Positions 1-6,430 of a DNA stretch of 64,000 nt are shown one piece after another (the first letter of the stretch is position 1; every line of letters begins with the position of its first letter). A program made the position numbers and the translations under genes. This stretch comes from Pseudomonadota bacterium (GTDB lineage: Bacteria > Pseudomonadota > Gammaproteobacteria > Steroidobacterales > Woeseiaceae): assembly GCA_027621915.1 (NCBI GenBank), contig JAQCAD010000004.1, positions 1 through 64,000 on the forward strand. Direction: 5' to 3'. The notes below the pieces were generated by a model. The model was not told the DNA's origin, searched no databases, and saw only the letters and a program-made list of their open reading frames with translations.

Positions 1-81
1 ACTTCCCGTAAACACGAATCCAAAATCGCACCAACCTCGCAGCGCAATCATGCCGCAACACCGACAATTTCACGGTATTCT

Positions 82-96
82 GGACAGGTACTAGTT
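82..96. repeat. 15-base repeat GGACAGGTACTAGTT, copy 1
   Basis: The 15 bases GGACAGGTACTAGTT occur here and again at 61674-61688, the only two copies noticed. This copy lies just upstream of the first Met of the membrane-fusion fragment. At 61674 the same bases overlap the stop codon of a cytochrome gene. The motif may belong to the short GGGGAC/GGGGTC dispersed repeats of proteobacterial genomes, which is a recollection rather than a search result. Confidence 0.4.
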
Positions 97-105
97 CGTT
101 ATTCA

Positions 106-582
106 ATGATTTCACTGGTCGCGGCTTCCGGCCTGGCGCTGGCGCAGGGCGGTCCTCCCGGTGGTCGCCAGGTCACCGTCGAAAGTATCGTGGTCAGGCC
201 GCAGCAACTGTCGTCCTCCGTGCGCGCGGTGGGGACCGTACTGGCCGACGCATCGGCCGTCCTGCGTGCTGAAGCACCTGGACAGGTCCTGGAACTGCAT
301 TTTAAGGATGGACAGAAGGTGGCAAAGGGCGACCGCCTTTTTTCGATCGATTCAACGGTCCTTGAGGCTGAAGTCAACGAAGCACGCGCAAACGTCGAAC
401 AAAGTGAGGCCGCCTACAACCGCGCCACAGAATTGATCAAGAACAACCTGATATCTGCGACGGACTACGACACGGCACGAGCCAACTACAACGTTGCCGT
501 AGCGCGCCTGATGTCATCGGACACGCGCCTTTCGAAGACAGTTATTCGGGCCACGTTGCCTACGATGACCAGATCGGCATGA
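106..582 (+). pseudogene. RND efflux membrane-fusion protein, 3'-truncated
   Basis: This is the N-terminal part of an RND-type periplasmic adaptor (HlyD/MFP family), which links an inner-membrane pump to an outer-membrane channel. The reading gives a hydrophobic signal segment ending in LALAQG, the first beta strands (VRAVGTVLADASAVLRAEAPG), a lipoyl-like half (HFKDGQKVAKGDRLF) and an alpha-helical hairpin (residues about 85-140). It then reaches RLSKTVIRA, where family members continue with P-x-x-G. Here the frame instead reads TLPTMTRSA and stops. Adaptors are usually 350-400 residues, so over half is missing. The frame is open to base 1 without a stop, so the true start may lie left of the window. 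The last bases also encode the tail of the convergent stress-protein gene, marking a junction near 546-553. Confidence 0.75.
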
Positions 583-1274
583 ATCCTGTTTGCAATTTTG
601 GGGATGACCTGTGCCGCACTACCCTGCACGACATGCGCCTGGGACCGTGAAATGCCAAGCGTTTTCGCGATATCCGGCGGATGCTTGAACTCCTCGGATA
701 TTTCGTAGGCGCTGATCGAGTGCAGTTGTAAGTCTTTTGAATTGCCACGAATTCGCTTGCCGAGCGCCACGATGGAATCGTTGAGCGCCAGATGACCGCG
801 ATCGGTGGCATTGAGATCGATCGCGATGAGAACGTTCTTCAAGACCTTGACCGGGTTACGTTTAACCACTAACAGGGAACTTCCCTTCAGTCCCCTGATC
901 AGTCGCCGGTCCGAATTACCCAGAGCGCCCGGATCGCCACTGGCGCGTTTAATTACCAGGCCTGACTGAGTGGTCTCCGCCGCGGCGCAGACCCCTTCGC
1001 GCCAGTCTGCACGCCATTCGACAATGGGTTCTATTGGTATGCCGGCATCGGCGAAATCGGTTAGTACTCCATCCAGCCAAATCCTGTGCCGTTGCACTTC
1101 GACCGCGCGCAGTCGCTCGGGATCGTCGCATTTCGCGTCCGAGTGAGCACAAAGGTATGCGAAGATCCTGGGGCTGGTTCGATTTTTTCCAATTGCCAAA
1201 GCTCGTTGCAAGGCCCATTGCTCGATCCTGGTCGGATCGATAACAGCCAAAATGCGATTTTCCTGAAAACTCAT
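486..1274 (-). CDS. Tandem-domain universal stress protein (UspE-like), aberrant C-terminus
   Basis: A 262-residue protein with two universal-stress domains, as in UspE-type cytoplasmic proteins. The first domain starts ILAVIDPTRIEQWALQRALAIG and the second KNVLIAIDLNATDRGH near residue 145. The final conserved strand is DLVIVGNVA. After that, family members normally carry a G-x2-G-x9-G(S/T) nucleotide-binding loop and a last strand. Here the reading turns into RITVFERRVSDDIRRATATL, which is simply the opposite strand of the membrane-fusion gene. The protein is therefore truncated by about 30-50 residues and finished by unrelated codons. It lies 133 bp downstream of the nitrile-hydratase alpha gene on the same strand, beyond a likely terminator. 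Confidence 0.8.
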   Translation of the reverse strand: MSFQENRILAVIDPTRIEQWALQRALAIGKNRTSPRIFAYLCAHSDAKCDDPERLRAVEVQRHRIWLDGVLTDFADAGIPIEPIVEWRADWREGVCAAAETTQSGLVIKRASGDPGALGNSDRRLIRGLKGSSLLVVKRNPVKVLKNVLIAIDLNATDRGHLALNDSIVALGKRIRGNSKDLQLHSISAYEISEEFKHPPDIAKTLGISRSQAHVVQGSAAQVIPKIANRIHADLVIVGNVARITVFERRVSDDIRRATATL

Positions 1275-1379
1275 GATCGACTTACCGTAATTGTTCCGTA
1301 TCCATTTTCAAATCATGGGGTTTGATGCACCGCGACTGTAGTCGTATCAGTACGTATTGCCGCTATTTTGACTGCAGAA

Positions 1380-1409
1380 AAAAAGTACCGTCGGATCCGG
1401 TCCCTTTTT
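1380..1409 (-). terminator. Terminator-like hairpin after the nitrile-hydratase operon
   Basis: On the minus strand an A-tract and G lead into ACCG, a 7-base loop with GGATCC-like bases, then CGGT and CTTTTTTT. The stem has a small bulge. It overlaps the stop codon of the alpha subunit at 1408-1410 and separates it from the stress-protein gene. The core resembles the GGGGTCGGATCC hairpins at 8499 and 51169. Confidence 0.5.
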
Positions 1410-2034
1410 ATTCCGTGCGAAAAGCCCGCTGGGTGCCAATTAACGAGTCACGGGTAATCAGCGCCGCCAGTTCCTCTTCAGACCAGCCCTCGGTTCTTTT
1501 CGGGCGCTGCGGTAAAACCATGTAACGTAATTCTGCGGTTGAGTCGTGCACCCTTACGTCGATGTCGTCCGTCAATTCCACGCCGAATTCGGCCAACACC
1601 TTACGCGGCTCCCTGACGACACGGGACCGGTAACTCGCCGACTTGTACCACGCCGGCGACATGCCAAGCAGTGAACGCGGATAGCAGGAACACAGGGTAC
1701 AAACGATGACGTTATGCGTATTGTCATCGTTCTCCATCACCGTGAACTCGTAGGGCTCCAGTTCGTAGCCGAGCTCCCGGATCGCAGCAGCGCCATTTGC
1801 CAGCAGGCGCTCCTTGTATGCCGGGTCGGTCCAGGCACGAGCGACAATTCGACCACCGTCCCTGGGCGACGCACCCTGCATCGCCGCGATCACTGCCCGC
1901 TCTTCCTCCGGTGTGTAGTGGCCGGCTTCGATCAATAACTCGCGCAGCGCCAGGCCAACACGCGCACCTTCACTCGTCGGCTCCGCATGATCAGCCTGAA
2001 ATGTCCGCGCGTGGTCGTGGTCGTGATCACTCAC
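1408..2034 (-). CDS. Nitrile hydratase alpha / thiocyanate hydrolase gamma-type subunit
   Basis: This is the metal-binding subunit of a nitrile hydratase-family enzyme, which hydrates nitriles to amides or hydrolyses thiocyanate. The metal claw VCTLCSC is at residues 111-117 (C112, C115, S116, C117). Thr at the second position is typical of cobalt-type enzymes, while iron-type enzymes have Ser. Family blocks LLGMSPAWYKS and RSRVVREPRKVL follow. The N-terminus is His-rich (MSDHDHDHAR). The gene starts at GTG, whose GTGA overlaps the stop of the upstream C-half beta gene, indicating translational coupling. It is the last of three coupled genes. No activator or metallochaperone gene (P47K/P14K/NhlE type) was recognised nearby. 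Family membership is firm; the substrate is not known. Confidence 0.9.
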   Translation of the reverse strand: MSDHDHDHARTFQADHAEPTSEGARVGLALRELLIEAGHYTPEEERAVIAAMQGASPRDGGRIVARAWTDPAYKERLLANGAAAIRELGYELEPYEFTVMENDDNTHNVIVCTLCSCYPRSLLGMSPAWYKSASYRSRVVREPRKVLAEFGVELTDDIDVRVHDSTAELRYMVLPQRPKRTEGWSEEELAALITRDSLIGTQRAFRTE

Positions 2035-2318
2035 TCCGTTTCCTCCAGCCAGTGCTCGAAGATTTCGATTTCGAGTTTGTCGCGTTCAGTGCCCTCATAG
2101 TCCTGCCACAGTTCGGATTGCGGAATTCTTACCCGATAGATGCGTTGTTTGGGTTCTCCGTTACCGCGGATGAATTTCTCCGGCTCGCCGTGCAATCCGC
2201 ACACTCTTTCGATGACGCCGACACGTCCTTTCGCGTAGGAAGGTACGCGATGGTGTACACGCGGTGTCCGATCAGCGATGCGGACGCGCTGCCCAACCTG
2301 GAAGACTGCGTCCGTCAT
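2031..2318 (-). CDS. Nitrile hydratase beta C-terminal-half subunit
   Basis: A 95-residue protein matching the C-terminal SH3-like barrel of nitrile hydratase beta: FQVGQRVRIADRTPRVHHRVPSYAKGRVGVIERVCG, then YRVRIPQSELWQDYEG and a DKLEIEIFEHWLEE tail. In ordinary nitrile hydratases this is fused behind the helical N-terminal half. Here it is a separate gene. The start is the ATG at 2318, which overlaps the stop of the N-half gene (ATGA); an in-frame extension upstream would run over that gene and shows no homology. Thiocyanate hydrolase (scnB-scnA-scnC) and the toyocamycin nitrile hydratase have such split beta chains, and the order here (N-half, C-half, alpha-type) matches scnBAC. Confidence 0.85.
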   Translation of the reverse strand: MTDAVFQVGQRVRIADRTPRVHHRVPSYAKGRVGVIERVCGLHGEPEKFIRGNGEPKQRIYRVRIPQSELWQDYEGTERDKLEIEIFEHWLEETE

Positions 2319-2641
2319 GCGGCAACCTCCGCTTCCTGGCGAGCCCGCACGGCGTCGATCTGATTGCTGAGTTGCTGTTCGGATATCACGCCACGTGAAA
2401 CGAGCGTATAGGCAAGCGATTTCGCCCAGCGCTCGTAGTAGGTGCACTTGTCGTAATCGTCTTGCGCGAGATGCTCTATTCCGTCGCGCAGCTCCGCGAA
2501 ATCACTGATCAACCCTTTCTTCAGCGCCAGTCGAACCATGGCATCGATCTGCCATTCCCAATACGCCGTATCGTGTTCAGCAAGGTCTATTGGCGCGCCT
2601 TGCTGCCCGCCGACATCATGTGGGCCCCAGGGTTCGCTCAT
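2315..2641 (-). CDS. Nitrile hydratase beta N-terminal-half subunit
   Basis: A 108-residue helical protein corresponding to the N-terminal half of nitrile hydratase beta / thiocyanate hydrolase beta. It has an early G-G sequence (PHDVGGQQG), then WEWQIDAMVRLALKKGLI, and a conserved-looking YYERWAKSLAYTLVSRGVIS segment followed by a charged C-terminus. In the family this half wraps around the alpha subunit. It begins 18 bp after the stop of the exported amidohydrolase on the same strand and overlaps the next gene by 4 bp. It has no signal peptide, so the hydratase should be cytoplasmic even though its upstream operon partners are exported. Confidence 0.85.
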   Translation of the reverse strand: MSEPWGPHDVGGQQGAPIDLAEHDTAYWEWQIDAMVRLALKKGLISDFAELRDGIEHLAQDDYDKCTYYERWAKSLAYTLVSRGVISEQQLSNQIDAVRARQEAEVAA

Positions 2642-2659
2642 CGTTGTCTCGTCTCAACT

Positions 2660-3925
2660 TTATTGCCGGACAATTTTGCCATCCTTAATGACGACTTCAA
2701 TATTTCGCAGCGCGCTGATATCTGATGTTGGATCTCCCTGAACCGCGATCATGTCAGCCAACATGCCTTTACTGATTCGGCCAACCTTGTCAGCAATGCG
2801 AAACAGATCAGCATTGATTGACGTAGCCGAACGCAGCGCGTCATCTGCATCCATGCCGTATTCGACCATCATCTCCAGTTCACGAACATTGTCGCCGTGC
2901 GGATATACGCCAACGTCGCCCCCGAAACAGATCGTCACACCGGCATCGAGTGCTTCTGTGAAGCTCTTTCTCTTCGCCGTAATACGCGCTGGTTCAGGAT
3001 CGACGCCCTTTTTCCAACCACCGTATTGAGCAATGGCATCGCCGGCCGCAAGTGTAGGACACAAGGCAACGTCGTGTTCACGCATGAGTTTGTACGTCTC
3101 GCGTGTTGCGCCATCTCCGTGTTCAATCGTTTCGACCCCCGCAAGAATTGCTCTTTTCATGGCCTCCGCGGTGGACGCATGCGCGACAACTGCACGACCG
3201 CTGCTGTCCGCGACCTCGACAATGGTCGCGAGCTCTGATTGTGTAAACGTCGCAGCAGCGGTTCCATCCGGCCCCCATCGATAGTCGGCATATACCTTGA
3301 CGAAATCAATGTTCCGACCAATCTGGCTACGTACGACACGTACGAGGTCGTCATAACCGTCCGCCGTTTCAGCACCAAGCGGCACGTCGACGCCTTCGTG
3401 AAATCCTTTCGGGCCATAACTGCCTGTCGCAACAATCGCTTTTCCGGCTACCAGCAATCGCGGCCCGGGAATAATTCCCCTGTTAATTGAATCCCGAATG
3501 CCAACGTCTGCGTAACCGGCACCCTCGGAACCGAGGTCACGCATCGTGGTTATGCCTGCCATCAGGGAGTTTCGCGCGTGATTGACGGCACGCGCAACGC
3601 GCTCCGCTTCAGATTCTTTCAGGACCTGGTCATCCCAGGTCGTTTCATTGTAAGGATGCAGCAGTATGTGCGAGTGACCTTCAATCAGTCCCGGTAACAG
3701 TGTCGAATTTTCCATTTCGAAGATCTGACCAGCACCAGTTTCGTCAAATCCGCTCGCGTCACCCGCATAAATAATGTGCCTGCTCTCGACAACGACGACC
3801 CATTCGGTATGCATTTGCTCGCCATCGAATACGCGCGCCGGTCGAAAGAGTTTCACACCTTCTTGTGCATCGGCGGGAACAGCCGCAATCAACGTGAAGA
3901 CGGCGACCAGGAAAGCTTTTTTCAT
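2660..3925 (-). CDS. Exported imidazolonepropionase-like amidohydrolase
   Basis: A metal-dependent amidohydrolase of the imidazolonepropionase/prolidase-like group. The start at 3925 gives a clear Sec signal peptide (MKKAFLVAVFTLIAAVPADAQ) with GGA upstream; a longer frame reaching 4144 only overlaps the neighbour. Metal ligands are visible: HxH in GHSHILL after LPGLIEG, a candidate carboxylated Lys in FVKVYADYRW, His in VVAHAST and in VETIEHGD, and Asp in CFGGDVG. The C-terminus has the usual small beta-sandwich segment (GRISKGMLADMIAVQGDP). It sits 1 bp behind the DUF6152 gene and 18 bp before the hydratase genes. Family enzymes cleave cyclic amides or peptide-like bonds; the substrate here is unknown, and an amide made by the hydratase would need to cross compartments. 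Confidence 0.85.
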   Translation of the reverse strand: MKKAFLVAVFTLIAAVPADAQEGVKLFRPARVFDGEQMHTEWVVVVESRHIIYAGDASGFDETGAGQIFEMENSTLLPGLIEGHSHILLHPYNETTWDDQVLKESEAERVARAVNHARNSLMAGITTMRDLGSEGAGYADVGIRDSINRGIIPGPRLLVAGKAIVATGSYGPKGFHEGVDVPLGAETADGYDDLVRVVRSQIGRNIDFVKVYADYRWGPDGTAAATFTQSELATIVEVADSSGRAVVAHASTAEAMKRAILAGVETIEHGDGATRETYKLMREHDVALCPTLAAGDAIAQYGGWKKGVDPEPARITAKRKSFTEALDAGVTICFGGDVGVYPHGDNVRELEMMVEYGMDADDALRSATSINADLFRIADKVGRISKGMLADMIAVQGDPTSDISALRNIEVVIKDGKIVRQ

Positions 3926-3926
3926 G

Positions 3927-4295
3927 CTAGTTCCAGTTACCCAGGATTTTACCGTCGGCGAACTTTGCACCGATGAACCCGCCGGCATTCGATCCGTCGC
4001 GCATCGGATTGAACCGTATTTCCACGACATCGCCCGGCTTGAACGAGTTTGGCCGCCAGCCGTTCCTGGCCAGCCCGTTCGGCCCGAGCCCCTCGATACT
4101 CCAAGCTGCTTCCATACCCTCTTCATTCTTAACGAGAATTTCAATCCAGACGTGCGGATTCGTCCACTGAAACTCTGCGATTGTCGCGGTCACCTCACGA
4201 ACCTCGTCCTTGTCAAACATGGCACTTGAGTGATGGGCGAACAAAGCTGAGGGCGCAAGAAGGAAACAGAACAGGGTCACTAAAATCTTACTCAT
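3927..4295 (-). CDS. DUF6152 family secreted protein
   Basis: A 122-residue protein with a Sec signal peptide ending ..SALFA before HHSSAMFD. The pattern of a signal, then HHS, then V-x-A-T-I-x-E-F-x-W-T-N-P-H-V-W-I is the hallmark of DUF6152. The rest (WSIEGLGPNGLARNGW, FKPGDVVEIRFNPMRDGS, GGFIGAKFADG) matches the N-terminal domains of the two fusion proteins at 36551 and 37767. The function is unknown. If cleavage falls directly before the first His, the mature chain would start with His, which could bind metal. It overlaps the upstream gene by 8 bp and is followed within 1 bp by the amidohydrolase. Confidence 0.85.
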   Translation of the reverse strand: MSKILVTLFCFLLAPSALFAHHSSAMFDKDEVREVTATIAEFQWTNPHVWIEILVKNEEGMEAAWSIEGLGPNGLARNGWRPNSFKPGDVVEIRFNPMRDGSNAGGFIGAKFADGKILGNWN

Positions 4296-5106
4296 TATTA
4301 ATCACCTCACCGTCCACTACCCTGTCGATAACCTTCCCCTCCGTGTCCAGAGTCAGTGTCTGACCGGAACTGGTAATCGGGTTTCGATTATTTTCAGCAC
4401 AGGCATAATCATAAGCGCGTGTTCCCGGCGGCAAGCGACGAAAATTTCGCGTTACATGCCAGGGCTTTCGCAATGCCAGCGGATCTTCGATGATCAACTC
4501 CGCCCGCAGCAAGCCGTCATCTGTAAGAAACATTCGCGTCGCGACACTTGCCTGGTCGCTTAGCGTCAAACCGCTGCGATCGAGAATGGTTTGCTTCTCG
4601 CCAATCATGCTGATTGTTGTGAACTCAAGTACCTGACCGTCCCACTGTCCAACAGAACTGCCAGTATAGGTCGGCCAGCGCTCTTCCTCCGGCGGATGCT
4701 CGCTGCCATCGGTATAAATGCGCAAAATATTCGGACCATTTTCGGTAATGATCCAGGTCGTTTCCGGCCGAACGATAAACTCGTAAACGTCCGGTAATGC
4801 CAACATTCGTGGATATCCCGCAGGCGTGCCGCAAATTGAAATCGGATCCGGCACACGGTCCTTTGCCACGAGCTCGAGCGTCGCGACATATTTGGCCTCC
4901 CAGGCGTCGGTGAGCGGAGGGAATTGCCGGACGCCAAAACTTCCGGCCCGGCCGTCGCGCGGTTCGACTGTCGACGGATCGAAAATCCCGCCATTGCCCT
5001 CGAAGCGTTGCCACACGCCGCTCCAGTCAGGCAGTTCCGCTGCCTCAGCAGGAGTGGCCCACTGAAAAGCGAGCAGCAGGTAAACGGGCGTGAATCGCAT
5101 TTGCAT
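4288..5106 (-). CDS. Secreted protein, stand-alone form of the DUF6152-partner domain
   Basis: About 272 residues with a Sec signal (MRFTPVYLLLAFQWATPAEAAE) followed by LPDWSGVWQRF. The body contains CGTPAGYPRML, YEFIVRPETTWIITEN, RIYTDGSEHPPEEERWPTYTGSSVGQWDG and a late VTRNFRRLPPG. The same order of blocks (Cys-Pro-Gly-Pro-Arg, a strand ending in a DG(R/S) turn, WxGxSxGxWxG, then a DP block) forms the C-terminal domain of the DUF6152 fusions at 36551-38771. It thus appears to be the detached partner of the DUF6152 gene it overlaps by 8 bp. The start may be 5106 or the ATG two codons later (5100). Biochemical role unknown; envelope location likely. Confidence 0.7.
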   Translation of the reverse strand: MQMRFTPVYLLLAFQWATPAEAAELPDWSGVWQRFEGNGGIFDPSTVEPRDGRAGSFGVRQFPPLTDAWEAKYVATLELVAKDRVPDPISICGTPAGYPRMLALPDVYEFIVRPETTWIITENGPNILRIYTDGSEHPPEEERWPTYTGSSVGQWDGQVLEFTTISMIGEKQTILDRSGLTLSDQASVATRMFLTDDGLLRAELIIEDPLALRKPWHVTRNFRRLPPGTRAYDYACAENNRNPITSSGQTLTLDTEGKVIDRVVDGEVINNE

Positions 5107-5185
5107 TACCAGGCGATGAGTGGAATGTTGATAGTAGAGGCGCACCGGTATTCTATCAATCTGCGCCTGGCATTCAGGCTGTTTC

Positions 5186-5214
5186 TTGACAGTACCGGGT
5201 GCCCGCAGTACAAC
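5186..5214 (+). promoter_or_regulatory. Sigma-70-type promoter for the FAH-PQQ dehydrogenase pair
   Basis: A perfect -35 hexamer TTGACA (5186-5191), a 17-base spacer and TACAAC (5209-5214) as -10 lie 40 bp before the start of the FAH-family gene. The divergent gene that starts near 5106 presumably has its promoter in the same gap, but none stands out. Confidence 0.6.
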
Positions 5215-5253
5215 CGTTTGCGTTCAATAAGATAAAAAAACCGAGGGATTGCC

Positions 5254-6390
5254 ATGCATGCTGTATCAAAATATGTTGTTTCGCTGTTTCTGCTCCTGCC
5301 AGCATTTAGTTTTGCTCAGGAAATCGCAGAACCTTTCAAAGTCGGCACGTTTGACACCGGTGGGTCGCCGTGGGTCGGCATCGTTCTGCGCGATAAGCTG
5401 ATCGTCGAACTGGATGCCGCCAATTCAGCCCTTGAAAGAAACGCCGATTACCCTGCGATTCCCGTTCCGGCTAACATGATCGAGTTGATCGAGCGTTACG
5501 ACTATGGCGTTAAACGCAGGCTCTACGAAATCGTCAACGATCTCGCGGGCAACAATATGCTTGGTGCCTCGCGCCCCGGTTATGTGCATGACGTTGGTGA
5601 CGTTCGAACGCTGCCGCCCATCATGTACCCGGGCAAAATCCTGAATGCCGCCGTGAATTTTTACAGCCATGTCGACGAATCGGGAACACCGGAGGAACGT
5701 CGGGAAGCGGCGCGTCTCCGTCGTGAAGAGCGCGGCGTACCCTACCTGTTCCTGAAGCCAAGTCGTGGCGCTGTGGTCGGTGACGGCGCCGAAATTGTGA
5801 TTCCTTACGGCCGCAACCGCACCGATTGGGAGGTTGAGCTGGGCACGGTCATCGGCAAAACCGCGAAGTATGTTTCGGCAAATGATGCCGAAGCACACGT
5901 TTTTGGCTACATGGTAACAATGGACATCTCCGATCGCGGCGGACGCCCGCCGGGTGGTGCACAATTCACCAGTGATTGGTTCGTTGGCAAAGGTCATGAC
6001 ACGTTTGCGCCGCAGGGTCCCTGGATTGTGCCGAAAGAGTTTTACGGCAATCCGATGGAAATACTTCGACAGTCTTTGAGTGTCGGCGACGAGCAAATGC
6101 AGGAAGCCACGGCTGGGGACATGATCCACTCGTTGTGGGAGTTGATCGAATATGGCTCATCGATTATCACGCTCTATCCCGGCGACGTTGTTAACAACGG
6201 AACTTCCGGTGGCACTGGCATGGGAACCGCCGTTCGCGGCGCCCAGCGGTTCCTGCAACCCGGCGAAGTCGTCACGGCCACAATCGAGGGCATCGGCAAA
6301 CTGACGTTGCCGGTCGTCGGGCAGGAAAAACCGCCTGGCCTGACCGGTGCGGAGTTGCCACCTGTCGACACGTATCGCGATCCTCTTTAA
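5254..6390 (+). CDS. Exported fumarylacetoacetate-hydrolase family protein
   Basis: A 378-residue FAH-family enzyme; the family hydrolyses or decarboxylates beta-diketo acids and related ring-cleavage products. The C-terminal two-thirds contain the fold: GKILNAAVNFYSH, a metal-site E-x-E in DWEVELGTVIG, Asp in YMVTMDISDRGG, WFVGKGHDTFAPQGPWIV, and NNGTSGGTGMG near the end. FAH enzymes are normally cytoplasmic, but this one opens with a clear Sec signal (MHAVSKYVVSLFLLLPAFSFAQ), so it should act in the periplasm. It is followed 40 bp later by a periplasmic PQQ dehydrogenase, suggesting a shared oxidative pathway. Substrate unknown. Confidence 0.85.
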   Translation: MHAVSKYVVSLFLLLPAFSFAQEIAEPFKVGTFDTGGSPWVGIVLRDKLIVELDAANSALERNADYPAIPVPANMIELIERYDYGVKRRLYEIVNDLAGNNMLGASRPGYVHDVGDVRTLPPIMYPGKILNAAVNFYSHVDESGTPEERREAARLRREERGVPYLFLKPSRGAVVGDGAEIVIPYGRNRTDWEVELGTVIGKTAKYVSANDAEAHVFGYMVTMDISDRGGRPPGGAQFTSDWFVGKGHDTFAPQGPWIVPKEFYGNPMEILRQSLSVGDEQMQEATAGDMIHSLWELIEYGSSIITLYPGDVVNNGTSGGTGMGTAVRGAQRFLQPGEVVTATIEGIGKLTLPVVGQEKPPGLTGAELPPVDTYRDPL

Positions 6391-6430
6391 CACGCGTCGC
6401 GAACATTTGTACAAGACGATGGAGCAACCC

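Noticed and set aside
2031-2447. Longer N-terminus for the beta C-half subunit
   Set aside because: The extra 43 codons overlap the N-half gene in another frame and lack homology; the ATGA overlap at 2318 is the natural start.
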